From Toxonevra muliebris (taxonomy: Eukaryota; Arthropoda; Insecta; Diptera; Pallopteridae), in NCBI GenBank assembly GCA_963691655.1, contig OY829326.1:82205235-82269234 (forward strand): a stretch of DNA of 64,000 nucleotides, read 5' to 3'. Position numbers and translations under genes: made by a program. Of this stretch, positions 53,541 through 63,970 are shown piece by piece (the stretch's first letter is position 1; each line of letters starts with the position of its first letter). Under the pieces are notes generated by a model, which was not told the DNA's origin, did no database searches, and saw nothing but the letters and a program-made list of their open reading frames with translations.

Positions 53541-55620
53541 TTATTTGCGTAGTATTTAGGGATTATTAAATGAGGGTTTGAATTAAACAATAAAATGCAA
53601 TCATTTAATATATTTTATTAAAAAAAAAAGTTGAAATCGTTGCAAAGTAAAGTAAAACAGCTTGTGTTTTGATAGAGCAATAATTATTTGAAAGAAATAG
53701 TGAAAGTAATAAATGCTATGTGGTAAATAATCAAATCTTTAAATATAATGCTAAAAAATAAAATTTTAATTGATTCTTGAGCAAAGAACTTATAATTTTT
53801 TAAGAGCATTTAATGAAGACTATTTTTCTCCCGATATACCATATCGCATTCTATATTTTATTTTATTTTTTCTCTGTAACGCCTCACACGATGCTTTGTA
53901 GTAAGTTTTTAGTCATTTGTGGACAATTTTTGTTGCTTCATTTCTATTTCAGCTACCACATACAAAAAAACAAAAATAAAAAAAAAATAAAAATTATGCT
54001 TACGTTTCACTTTTAAATTCGAATTTTTTCTACAAATACTAGAATTTTTTAATCCAAAATGGAGTAGATCAATCTAACTTCAATCTTTAAAAGGAAATCT
54101 AAAATTTGGTTTTATTTTATAAACTACTTTTGAAGTTAAACAACTTTTTGGATATTTTGCGTTACTTACGTTTCACACTTAAAAAAATCTTTAAATGTAT
54201 TTTTTGCACCAAAACCAAATATTTAACACACTAAAATTTATGCACCCTTTGAATCTTTTTCTCGCTTTTTTACTAGTAAACTGCGATTCCGCTACACAAA
54301 TTTAATTGTTTTCCCACTTTGAAATTGGCAGCATTTTCAAACTATTCTATGATTCCAAACTTTGTTTACAAAAGCAAAAAAAATTATGGGGTTTCATTGA
54401 TTTTATTTTTTTAAATCGAATTTATTCATTAAATATGGTTTATTGTCTTTCATGTTAACGTATTTTTGACCTTTTATTTTGATATTTTTATTTTTACTTT
54501 TGGTTTCACTTTTCTGGGATTTACCCAAATGCAAATTTTTATTGCATATCGCACATATTTGTTGTTGTGATAGCAGAAATATTTTGCATTTTCAATGATG
54601 TAAGATCATTTGCACCAAATCTTGAATATGGCTATGATGTTGCCCGAGCATACTTCTAATAGAACCACAGCCTAAAGAGTGAATATAGCCAGTCTTGCCA
54701 GATGGACTTGGACGATAGTCGCTGACAAATGAAACTTTAACCGTCGAAAATCGCCCGCTAACAATTCAAAATCACCTCAAAGTAGTCAAACTTTTTTAAC
54801 TAATAAATTCTTAAATTTTGGACCGTTTTTTAACAAAAAAATACCTTTTATTATACAGTTGAAGTAAAATTTATTTGACTGCGTTTTGAAGAGAAGCGGA
54901 AATGACCGCAATAAAACGGAAATACGCAGTGGAAAGGGCAAGATTTTGTTTTTTTCACCATTTTTATATCAACTCGTTTTTACAATCTAACTAAACTTCC
55001 CAATGAGCTAGAGACTTGAAACTTTAAACATAGTTCCGAACTAGATTTAATTTACATTTACAAATTTTCAGGAAAATCTGTATGGGGTTAGGAATCTGTA
55101 TGGGGATATAACTCTCTATGGGGCTAGGAGATATTATTTTATACTTTTTAGTCCGTTTTAAAAACGTGGTATATTAAACATATTTTTTTTATTTAAATTA
55201 TTTTTTGAGATAAAATGCCACCCTAAATCAGCTAGTGTATGAGTGATAATCTTGTGCAATTTAATATAAATCAAGTGTTTTCAATTAAAAGGGATAATAA
55301 TTAAGTGTAAATTTATTGTTAAAAGACACCGACATAATATCTGAAATGACCATCGAATTAAAAATGCAATTAAAATTTAACATTCAATCAACGCGAAACT
55401 TTTCAATTTATTTAATTGCATTGTAATAAAAAATCCTTAGTAACTATGCAGATATTTATTCACACACAAATAAAAACCGTAATGACGTGTGAATTAAGTT
55501 CATGCATCATTTTATTCATTGCAAATGCCAATCATTATAGCCAAACAAGATGTAGAATAAAAATGTAAAATAAAATTCACTATAACAAAGAAACTTCAAC
55601 GCTGAAACTCGAAAACTGAA
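53541..55620. other. No supported gene
   Basis: AT-rich. GTTACTTACGTTTC occurs again at 54161-54174. The frame at 53813-54016 is translated A/T-rich sequence. TATGGGG repeats near 55080-55130. Confidence 0.5.
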
Positions 55621-55639
55621 CCCATTAATTGTGACTATT

Positions 55640-55993
55640 GCTGGCAAACGTCCCGTTTTCACCTGGACATCCCGGATTTTTCGTTAACTTATAAATTTGC
55701 CGGATTTTAATATCCACTCACAAAAGGAGTATATATTTGGTTATTTTTTAACTACTTACTTTTTAATGGATGCCCTAAAATCTAATCTAAAAATCTAAAA
55801 CAGGAAGAGGAAACGATCAAAAAGTACAACGTTTGTTGTTTTTGTTTTGTGTGAATTAGATATTTTTAAAATATAATTTATAAACTGTACACAAAAAATT
55901 AAATATGTCCCGGGGAAAAAAAATGCAAGTCCCGCTTATTCCTTTAGTTATAACAATTTGTCCCGGGATGAAATTAAATTAAAATGGCAACCC
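55640..55993. repeat. Possible short element with TGGCAA ends
   Basis: GCTGGCAAACGTCCCG at the left and CGGGATGAAAT...ATGGCAACCC at the right are loosely inverted, and GTCCCG/CGGGA motifs recur inside (55651, 55667, 55907, 55930, 55963). 8-mers outside are similar but not identical (GTGACTAT and TATGACTG). A diverged hAT MITE is possible. Confidence 0.3.
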
Positions 55994-56559
55994 TATTTAT
56001 GACTGAATTCAGTTACAGCTTTTGCGCAACAACGAAATGATAGTAAAAGCAAATCTAAAGCCTGAAACAGAATGTGAAGCATGAAGTACGCAGCTGAAGC
56101 ACAAAATGTAGCGCACCAAACCATGAAGCGCGGCAAAGAAAAATGTGAACAGAATGTGCACCTCTGAAGCTCATGTTTATTGTAGTTGGAAACACACACA
56201 TTCATATTTTTCTCCACATTTTTGCAATCAAAGTGCTTTAACTCTTCGGAGGGCGCGTTCTGAAAAGTTACGCGAAGGGCGCGCCGCGGAAATTTAGCCG
56301 CAAGGTGAATTTTATCGACTGCAATTTTTCTTATTTATAGCAAACAAATCATTAATATACTTAAAACAACTGATTGCTTTTTAGTGATATTGAAATATAT
56401 TTAAAACATTTATCGTTTTGACATTGAAAAAATTTCATCAAGCTACCCTTGAATTCTTTTGTTACACGATTTTTTATATCAAAAAATTGTTTAACTAATA
56501 AATGAAATAAAAATTAAACACCGAGCGTTTAATTTACTCGTAAAAATATGTAGTCTATT
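55994..56559. other. No supported gene; small GC-rich patch
   Basis: 56248-56300 is unusually GC-rich (GGGCGCGTTC, GGGCGCGCCGCGG). The minus-strand frame at 55993-56217 has no domain. Confidence 0.4.
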
Positions 56560-57668
56560 TTGCCACTGGTTATATAACTGGTAATTACGAAACTAGGCAT
56601 ATGAATACATCCAAAAAGTGAAATCGGCAACTAATTCTGTTTTGATCAAAATGTTATTAGTTCAGTAACTAGTAGCGATAGGTAGGTTTTAGTACTCTGA
56701 CTGGTTGAAAGGTAGTGCAGTAGGAGACAATTGTCTTCTCGTAGGACATTAACATTGTAAAAGAGGCAGTTGCCATCATGTAAATGGGGGTTGCGGTGGA
56801 ACCAGTACTGACTACGTTGCAACTAGTTGCTTTACTATTTATAGAACTAGTAAGCGTCACTGAAGAGTTATTATTAGATATTATTTAATAATAAAGTATT
56901 TTGAGAGATAGTTTATTAACAAATTCAACATCAAATCATTTTGCTTTTTCATCGCATCCGTTACGCCTGCGATGGCAGACATTATTTCGTGGTGGGTTTT
57001 GTCACAAATTTTCCTAACTTCTTTCACTGAACTCTTGCTGGAGGGCTTGTGGTTCTTGGAGGAACTTTTGCAGACCACAAAGCCTGCCAGTGAAAGAACA
57101 CCATCTTCTTCCTCCAATACAAATCCCGAAAAAAATTATCCATTGCATATTTCTATTGGCTGAAAAATAAAATGTATACTTTTTAAGGCCAAATTTAAAT
57201 TTATTCAATATGTTAATGTTTACCTCAATATCGTCCAAACCAATTTCTGGAGAAGTCCCATCTCCCTCCACCATATCTTTGGAAAATACCTCCGTGTCCA
57301 ACACTTCCATTTCTTTTGGCCCTTCTGTGGCCAGCAAATTCCCCGTTCTATTTTGGAATGCACTCTGTAACAATAAATATACAAGACGTGTGCTTTGCAT
57401 AAAAAGGTACAACTTCTACTGTAGTGTATCCATAAGATCACCTTCCATTACACTACCTAGTCGGTACTATTGGTTCCACTACCGATAAAACCTTCGCTGG
57501 TAGTGGAAATAAAACTCTACTGGCACTAAAAGTAGTGAAGACTCACTTTTTTCCTTTGGCCTGACTTTGTAAAAGTCCCTCTCAATGCACTTAGCTCGTT
57601 TGCCACCGACTCGCAAATCTCACTGGATTTTGCGCCCATCTTTCCTGTCAAATTGACCCACCCCCACA
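56560..57668 (-). mobile_element. Unidentified element with coding-like exons
   Basis: Minus strand, from the right: exon-like 57548-57640 (GKMGAKSSEICESVANELSA to TKSGQRKK, then a GTGAGT donor); exon-like 57226-57365 (ATEGPKEMEVLDTEVFSKDM to GLDDIE, then a GTAAAC donor); exon-like 56884-57140 (LEEEDGVLSLAGFVVCKSSS, KSSVKEVRKICDKTHHEIMS, AIAGVTDAMKKQNDLMLNLL, then TAA). The last reads like a coiled-coil C-terminus such as found in MADF/BESS or Myb/SANT partner proteins of DNA transposons, but this is inference. Joining exons 2 and 3 in the obvious way hits an early stop. Short ACTAGT/ACTGGT/GTAGTG motifs cluster in the flanks (56567-56720, 57420-57535), as sub-terminal repeats of a transposon might. 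Confidence 0.35.
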
Positions 57669-58450
57669 CTTTTATGCTGTTTCATCAGCTCCAAAATGTA
57701 ACATTTTCGAATTGACAAAGTTCTCAGCAGTGTTGCCGTATTTTTTTTTTGGTAAAAACTTTAATATATCAACAAAAAAAAACTGTATGTGAGGAATGCA
57801 TGACATAATGAATTCGGTCATGAAAAAATCATAAAAAAAAAGATGAATTGAAATGTAAGGGAACATGGAATGCACAGACTTCTTCTCTCATAACTTTGCT
57901 TCAGTTTTTGCACAATCGAAAATAGTAAAGAGAAAAGATATCTTACCAAATAATGCAGCTTGAAATGTATGAAAGACCGCAGCAATGAGCAACGAAATAA
58001 CAGAATTTTTCCTCAAAAATATGCTTCTTTCTAACCAATTTTTTACTTTTGACGAGACGTCGCGCGTTTGTGCAATTTTTTGTTTTTTTCAAACTTAAGT
58101 ACAGTAATTTAGTCGTTTTGTGAAAGTTGAACAGTCAACACGACTTCTATTTTCTACGTACTCAAAGGCATGCAGGCGTTTAAAAGCTTAAAAAATTTAA
58201 ATGCTGCTTTATTGGGTACGTATACTTTTTTGGGCATCACCTCATTAAATATCAATTTTACAAATATATTTTTTGTTTATATTGGGTCATATAAAAAGTA
58301 TTTTCGGTTTTTGTCACAAGATGGGGTTAATGGCCATACATCTGGTACCGCTGATCCGATTCTGTGCATTTGAAAGTTGAAATTTCAGGACAAATTTTTT
58401 GCCAAGACAGTTTTGTAGTTCAGCATTCATGTAAAAAGTTACATTGATTT
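57669..58450. other. No supported gene
   Basis: AT-rich. The left end of the adjoining mariner should lie here but was not found. Confidence 0.45.
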
Positions 58451-58454
58451 TAAA

Positions 58455-59970
58455 ACGTGTGAAATTTTTTAATTTTACTATAAAAAAGGTAAAAACGCTG
58501 CAAAAACATTCCGAAAAATTGGTGCGGTTTACGCTGAGAATGCTTTAATAGAAGGTACCATCCAACTTTGGTTTGCTCGATTCCGTTCTGGAAATTTCGA
58601 TGCCAAAGATCCAACTCGCTCAGATCTGCCAGTCACTGAAAAAGTCTATAAAATTTTGAAACTGGTGGAGCAAAACCGCAAGCTCTCAGGAGATAGCGGA
58701 AGCACTAAACATCAACCACATGACAGTTTGGAATCATTTAAAAAAGACTGACTACTCAAAGAAGCTCAATGTTTGGGTGCCACATGAATTAACACAAAGA
58801 AATTCGATTGACCAAATTGCCATCAGTGAAACGCTGCTTAAACGCAACGAAATCGAACCATTTTTGAATCAAATCATTACGGGCGATGACAAATGGATTA
58901 ACCACGGGAATTTAATTTAAAAAATCATTGTCAAAGGCCGGTGACCCTCCACAAACGACTTCATAGCCTAGATTGGCAAACAAGGGTATGTTGAGTGTTT
59001 GGTGGGATTGGAAGGGAATTGTCTATTATAAGCTGCACAACCTGGCCAAACAGTCAATTCTGACGAAGCAAGTAAGAAAAAGCGACCAGAATTGGCCAAC
59101 AAAGAAGGTCTTGTGTTTAGTGTCCGACCGAATATTCGGTTTCGGTCAAAAATAAGGTTTCGGCTAAGTTTCGGTTTCGGCAAAAAATATGGCCGAATAT
59201 TTGGCCAAAACCGAAACTTGATAAATTTTACTTTAAATTGCATTTCAGTACGCAAAGGACTGTTTTTATTTTTAGCATATAATAAAGTTATTCAATTTTG
59301 AATATTAAAATAAAAATGTGAATTTCATTTTACCTACACCACAAAATGTATTTTTTTAGTGCCTTTAATATGTATTTTCTTTATTGTTAAAATAATATTT
59401 TTTTTATTTTATATATACATATATATGTATGTATATTAGGGCGTACCAATTTGTAAGGATGAATTTTTTTCGGAGTACCAACAGAAGAGTTCCATATTCT
59501 ATGACACAAAAATGGAGCTTACCCCCCGTAAAATTCGTAGAAGTTAAAGTAACTATCGATTTTTATTCAAACAACTACAGTACGTAGTACTGAAAATTCT
59601 TCGAATTTTACTGGGGGTAGGATACATTTTCGTCCGAAAAAGTCGGTTTTGGTCGGACACTACTTGTGTTCCACCAAGATAATGCCAAGCCATTCACATC
59701 TTTCATGACCCGCCAAAAATTGACTACGTTTGGCTGGGAAGTTTTGATGCACCCACCGTAAAGCCCGGACATTACACCGTCTGACTACCATTTGTTTCGG
59801 TCTCTGCAAAACTGGATTGAAAAAAATTGGCCGACAGAAGAGCCGCCGAAAATCACTTGGCCAAGTTTTTCGCCGATAAACCACAGAAGTTTTACACCGA
59901 TGGAATTATGAAGCTACCGGAAAAAATGCAAAAGATCATAGATAATAATGGCCAATATGTACTTGATTAA
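58455..59970 (+). pseudogene. Mariner transposase split by a hAT MITE
   Basis: Reads KKGKNAAKTFRKIGAVYAEN, QLWFARFRSGNFDAKD, KILKLVEQNRKLS with frame changes, then TVWNHLKKTDYSKKLNVWVP and FLNQIITGDDKWI (first catalytic D). A deletion follows, then MLSVWWDWKGIVYYKLHNLA and ELANK-EGLVF. The MITE at 59118 interrupts. After it come VFHQDNAKP-like text (second D), FGWEVLMHPP, PDITPSDYHLFRSLQNW (third D) and GIMKLPEKMQKIIDNNGQYV to TAA near 59970. It is a third mariner lineage in this window, nearest in my memory to the cecropia/mauritiana side. Its terminal repeats were not located. Confidence 0.85.
59118..59662. mobile_element. hAT MITE inserted in the mariner gene
   Basis: Inverted ends TAGTGTCCGACC and GGTCGGACACTA; exact 8-bp duplication CTTGTGTT at 59110-59117 and 59663-59670, a piece of the mariner coding sequence. 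Sub-terminal repeats of CGGTTTCGG and CCGAATATT are dense in the first 110 bases. 545 bp, non-coding. Confidence 0.88.
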
Positions 59971-60094
59971 AATTGATTTGTAATACAGAAAAAAATTTTT
60001 TTTTTTTAGTATTTCTGTTCAGTGAAGATATTTGGAATCGAATCTGCAATTCTGGGTTACGATTTCTTATATATTAGTAGCTTATATGGGATAT

Positions 60095-60245
60095 TGAAAA
60101 ATTAAGAACTATCACTAAGATCACTGATGACGAATCGGGGCGGATTCCGAAACGGCTGTCTGATTTGCCCGTCTCTGTATACACTGTTGTTGAGATGACT
60201 ACATATATACGTTCCTTAAGCCTGTTATACATTACCTAAAATTAA
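60095..60245 (+). repeat. Dispersed repeat, copy B (partner at 25.1 kb)
   Basis: AAGATCACTGATGACGAATC, CTCTGTATACACTGTTG and TTAAGCCTGTTATAC match 25115-25250 in order and spacing. Confidence 0.5.
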
Positions 60246-60590
60246 CTAAAAACATGGAACAGTGGTCAAGACTTAAAAAAAAACTTGATACAAATAAATA
60301 TTTAATGCTAAAGGATAAATTAATTTTCTTCCAATGTTTGATACATGATATTAGCAGCGAAAAAATTGCATAAAATTATATTGAAAATTATTTTTTGCAT
60401 TCCCAAGAATTCGTAGGACATCGCCGTGTTAAAAATCATGTATTTTGGAAGTTATAGCCTATAGGAGATATGCATCCCAACGTGCATTCCTATACATTCC
60501 ACTTTCCTTCTGGAATATATATATAAGCTACTTATTTATTTCAGTGTAAAGTCCCCATTTGGTGCTAACTTATTTCACGTAATTAAAATT
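60246..60590. other. No supported gene
   Basis: AT-rich spacer; may contain lost upstream parts of the hAT transposase that follows. Confidence 0.4.
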
Positions 60591-61106
60591 TGAATATTTG
60601 GATAATTTCATTTCAAAAGAGATTTCGATGTCTTTTCCTACGGTGCTTACCATTGAGTGAAATTATTACTATCGATAACAAATATAGCTCACTAAAAGCT
60701 ATAGAGATAAATGTATCCAGCACTATTGAGTATTGGTCTGAAATCTCAAATATGAAACACGGAAGATAAGCCACTTTACCCTTTGTTAACAAAACTTGTG
60801 TGAAACATTTTTTCTTAACCTCATTCTACATCTAGTGTAGAACAAGTTTTTTCCCAAATTAACATGAACAAAAGTGCTTTTAGAAATAGGCTGTCACCTA
60901 CTATTATGGTATCAACTTTATTTGTTAAACATTTATTTAAAGAAAAAAACTTATTCCAAAAAAACAAAATTGGGGAGAAAAAATTGGAAAGTGGGGGAAT
61001 GGGACAAAAAAGAGTTGGCAGCCCTGATGTGATCGCACATTTACAGTTATTGGAATGTTCTGATAGATACACAAAATTACTTGAACTTCTTTCAAATATT
61101 TCATGA
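60591..61106 (+). pseudogene. hAT transposase C-terminal (dimerisation) remnant
   Basis: About 60727-60765 reads IEYWSEISNMKHG, and after a shift 60820-60900 gives HSTSSVEQVFSQINMNKSAF then RNRLSPTIMVSTLF, matching the hAT C-terminal block 'P.S.A..ER.FS......K...RN.L'. The frame stays open to 61104-61106 (SPDVIAHLQLLECSD). This region mediates dimerisation in hAT enzymes. The DDE aspartates and the BED finger are absent. A TAA and at least one shift are visible. Which hAT MITE family it served is unknown. Confidence 0.65.
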
Positions 61107-61159
61107 CTATTATATTTAATTGATCGCGGTGGCAAAGTGTAAAGTGTTTTATTTAAAAG

Positions 61160-61392
61160 TGGTGAAAATGTTGCGCAATTCTAAGCGCAGGCAGTTGCAG
61201 GAATGCATTGTTGCAAATTATTTCGATTTCCGGAGAAGTACCCCGAACTTTTTAAAGTGTGGTGCAAGAATTTAGAAATTTCGTATAACAATATAAAAAG
61301 CACATCTCGCTTATGCAGCCGTCTATTCGACAAGTCATGCATCGGGATGAAAAAGTTAAAAATTGGCACTGTACCAACTGAGCAACTAGGTG
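61160..61392 (+). pseudogene. Degenerate THAP-domain exon
   Basis: FRFPEKYPELFKVWCKNLEI, then STSRLCSRLF and GMKKLKIGTVPT, follow the THAP pattern: FP.....R..W.......P....CS.HF.....R..LK.GAVPT. The zinc-binding histidine of CxxH is leucine here (CSRL), and the N-terminal CxxC is only seen in another frame (KCCAILSAGSC), so the finger is broken. It ends at a strong donor (CTAG/GTGAGT at 61392). THAP domains head both host regulators and P-type transposases. The next exon is not in the window because a retrotransposon begins 19 bases into the intron. Confidence 0.6.
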
Positions 61393-61410
61393 AGTTTTAC
61401 ATTTATGCAT

Positions 61411-62432
61411 TGTGAGGACGCAAGTCGGCCCACCCCTCGTTTGCGTCTCACCAGTGGAGTTCTATTAATATTTTATTTTTATAGATATTGAATTGTTTAT
61501 TTTTGGTTATTGTCTAATTGTTAAGTTTTTTTATTATTTGCCCATGAAGGGACAGTTTGTGTTATTAAATAACCTAAAAATTGCTAAATCTAAGTATTGT
61601 ACATTAAAACGAAAATGCAACCCTTCAATTGCATAAATTAATAGTCGAGTGGTGAACACACTCATCTAGCTGAATGACGCCATGTTTCGAACTCAACGAA
61701 GGGAAAAAACAACGAAACTACAAGCAGATGGCAGCGAACGGAAAAAACTCTTTCTCTTTCGGCGATCAACAGCGGCAGCAAGCAGACGTATATTGAGGTG
61801 AGTGTCTCGCGACGGAACAGTGACTGGGAAAGCTTTTTTTTACACATCGACGCTCCTTGGTGCCACGCATCAGGAGGATCATCGGGATAGGCCACGCCGT
61901 CCACCCCACAGTGTTTATAGAAAACAAATCCATAAAATTAAAGTTAAATAAAAATAAAAAAAATAAAAAAAAAGTAATATTTTAAAAAATGAATTAATAA
62001 ATAAACCAAATATAAAAAAAAAGTGAAAACGAAGTGAGTGTGTGTTCTTTTTTTTTGTTCATCACCTTTTAGTGCTACGCACTAAAGGGTCCATTTGCCG
62101 GTTTCAGATCGACGCTCCTTTGTGCCACGCACTGGGAGAGATTCGAGGGATAGGCCACGCCATCGTCCAGCAGAATTTAAGGTGCAACGCACCATACGAT
62201 AGTTTGTAAGTAGGTGCTCCATAGTGCCACGCACTGGGAGGAACCACAAGGCCACGCCTTGAGGAAAAATAAAAAGTGAAATTCAGAAAAATAGAGGGGC
62301 AAGATCCCCAAGTGAGTGTTGTGTAGTGTCCGTAAATTGAAAATAGTTCACCCCGGTCCCTGTAACAAATAAATTTCTGTAGCCTCGAACCCTGGACTCG
62401 GCGAGTGATACCCAGGCTAGAGCTTCGTTACA
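61411..62432 (+). mobile_element. 5' LTR of a Ty3/gypsy-type retrotransposon
   Basis: Begins TGTGAGGACGCAAG and ends CTTCGTTACA, matching the solo LTR at 22228-23326 end to end. The right two-thirds contain eight short hairpins with a three-base loop, at 61858, 61888, 62065, 62118, 62149, 62181, 62223 and 62247. A polyadenylation-like AATAAA lies at 62367. The LTR carries promoter and poly(A) functions of the element. 1022 bp, about 77 bp shorter than the solo copy. The 3' LTR lies beyond the window. Confidence 0.9.
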
Positions 62433-62433
62433 G

Positions 62434-62451
62434 TGGCGCCCGAGCAGGGAC
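62434..62451 (+). promoter_or_regulatory. tRNA-Lys-type primer-binding site
   Basis: TGGCGCCCGAGCAGGGAC lies one base after the LTR end. It matches the 3' end of a lysine tRNA (complement of GTCCCTGTTCGGGCGCCA) at 17 of 18 bases by my recollection. It primes minus-strand DNA synthesis by reverse transcriptase. Confidence 0.75.
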
Positions 62452-62452
62452 C

Positions 62453-62767
62453 GCGTGGTCGACAAGAAATAGTTACAGCTACCAACTTAAAAAAAAAAAA
62501 AGGAAACACACTACCAACCAAAAAAAAATAAAAAAAATTTAAATTTTTTTTTGTGAAACACTACCAACAAAAAAAAAAAAAAAATAATATAAAATTTAAT
62601 TTTTTTTTTGTTGTGAAACATTACGAACAAAAAAAAAAAAAATTTTTCTCGAGCTCCGGACAGTAACACATATTTGTTAATTAATTTTATATTCAGTTCC
62701 CAAAATTTTCGTGGCGAGCAAACGCATTAGCCCCTTTAATTACAGGTCTATTGTGGAGACAACCACC
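62453..62767 (+). other. Retrotransposon 5' leader
   Basis: Between the primer-binding site and gag. Three successive A/T blocks share the unit 'TTTGTGAAACA(C/T)TAC(C/G)AAC' followed by an A-run (62549, 62611, with a forerunner at 62500), so it has grown by local duplication. Confidence 0.6.
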
Positions 62768-63970
62768 ATGGGAGGAAACGGAGGACCGGACACGCTGACA
62801 ACATCATGGGTCTACTACCTCAAGTCAGCTGAACTCACTGCATATGCACACGAACTGGGTGTGGGGTTAAATGGAACCGTGGAGGAACGGCGCAAACAGT
62901 TTTCACAATTTATCAGTGGTGGCAACCACACCGAAGGGAAACTGGCCCATTTACAAGAACTACAGAAAAAGCATACGAAGAGGAAAACAACGTCCCGGAC
63001 GCCAAGTGAGACCCGCAATGGAGCTGACTCACTCAGGGTCCCTGGTGAAACCCACAATGACAGCTCCCTCGAAGTTGATACCAAGAGCCCTACAAGACGA
63101 AACTGCTACCCGCTGATAATTCCAAGTCTCGGACAGGAAGCTGCAGTAAGTATTCAAGACCCCGTTTCGGTTGCCCATGGCACCGAAAAGGTCATGGAAC
63201 AAATACAGAAGTGGTCCGCTAGGTATGACGGAGGTAAGGACTCATTATTTTTTATTGAACGCGTTGAGGAATTGGCAGAGGCGTATGGCATACACCTTGA
63301 TTCGCTCCCAAGAACCATGCCAGAGTTATTGCAAGACAAGGCCCTGGTCTGGTATAGGAACAACAACGCACATTGGTCTACGTGGGATTCGTTTAAACGT
63401 GACTTTAAATCTTTCTTTTTACCCCCTAGGTATTTCGATACAGTGGATGACGAGATCCGGAAGCGGTACCAGCGACCTCAAGAGAGCTTCAAGGACTATG
63501 TCCTCGCATTACAAACTCTGATGCGCCACGCATCCTACACGGAAGAACAAAAGCTAGAAAGGATTTACCGAAACTGCCACGCAGACTATCAATGGTATAT
63601 CCTGCGCAAGGACTACCAGACGCTTGCCGACTTGCTCACACTCGCCGGAGATCTTGAAAGCATCCGCGAACGAGAAACACCACAAGTGGCTACGCCACCT
63701 GGATCTACACTTGTGTCTACGACACCAGCGCAACATCGCTTCTTGGAGCCCCACCCAGCAGGATGTGTTAACCCCAGAACGGTATGCCACCGCTGTGGAC
63801 AAGAGGGTCATCAAAAACAAACATGTACCAACCAGGTGAAACTATATTGCTGGGACTGCGGTCGAATCAATATTCGTACGAAAGAATGTTGCCGCAGACA
63901 GGGAAACGACGACGAGGCTCGCTCGCGAGGGACAGCGAGGCCTCCAATTGCTCCCCCTCGTCCAAACTAA
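62768..63970 (+). CDS. gag: Retrotransposon gag polyprotein
   Basis: I place the start at ATG 62768 (ACCACCATGG context), giving 400 residues; the open frame extends 19 codons upstream but without an ATG. The core has the Retrotrans_gag fold signature: IQKWSARYDGGKDSLFFIER, LLQDKALVWYRNNNAHWSTW and FKRDFKSFFLPPRYFDTVDD, then FKDYVLALQTLMRHASY. Near the C-terminus is one good zinc knuckle CHRCGQEGHQKQTC (CX2CX4HX4C) and a second, CWDCGRINIRTKEC, with Ile where His is usual. Gag packages element RNA into cytoplasmic particles. It ends at TAA 63968-63970, and pol would follow outside the window, probably in another frame. The frame is intact, which suggests a young copy. Confidence 0.9.
   Translation: MGGNGGPDTLTTSWVYYLKSAELTAYAHELGVGLNGTVEERRKQFSQFISGGNHTEGKLAHLQELQKKHTKRKTTSRTPSETRNGADSLRVPGETHNDSSLEVDTKSPTRRNCYPLIIPSLGQEAAVSIQDPVSVAHGTEKVMEQIQKWSARYDGGKDSLFFIERVEELAEAYGIHLDSLPRTMPELLQDKALVWYRNNNAHWSTWDSFKRDFKSFFLPPRYFDTVDDEIRKRYQRPQESFKDYVLALQTLMRHASYTEEQKLERIYRNCHADYQWYILRKDYQTLADLLTLAGDLESIRERETPQVATPPGSTLVSTTPAQHRFLEPHPAGCVNPRTVCHRCGQEGHQKQTCTNQVKLYCWDCGRINIRTKECCRRQGNDDEARSRGTARPPIAPPRPN

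Noticed and set aside
55640..55993. Firm hAT MITE call
   Set aside because: The inverted ends are loose and the flanking 8-mers do not match, so only a low-confidence repeat is listed.
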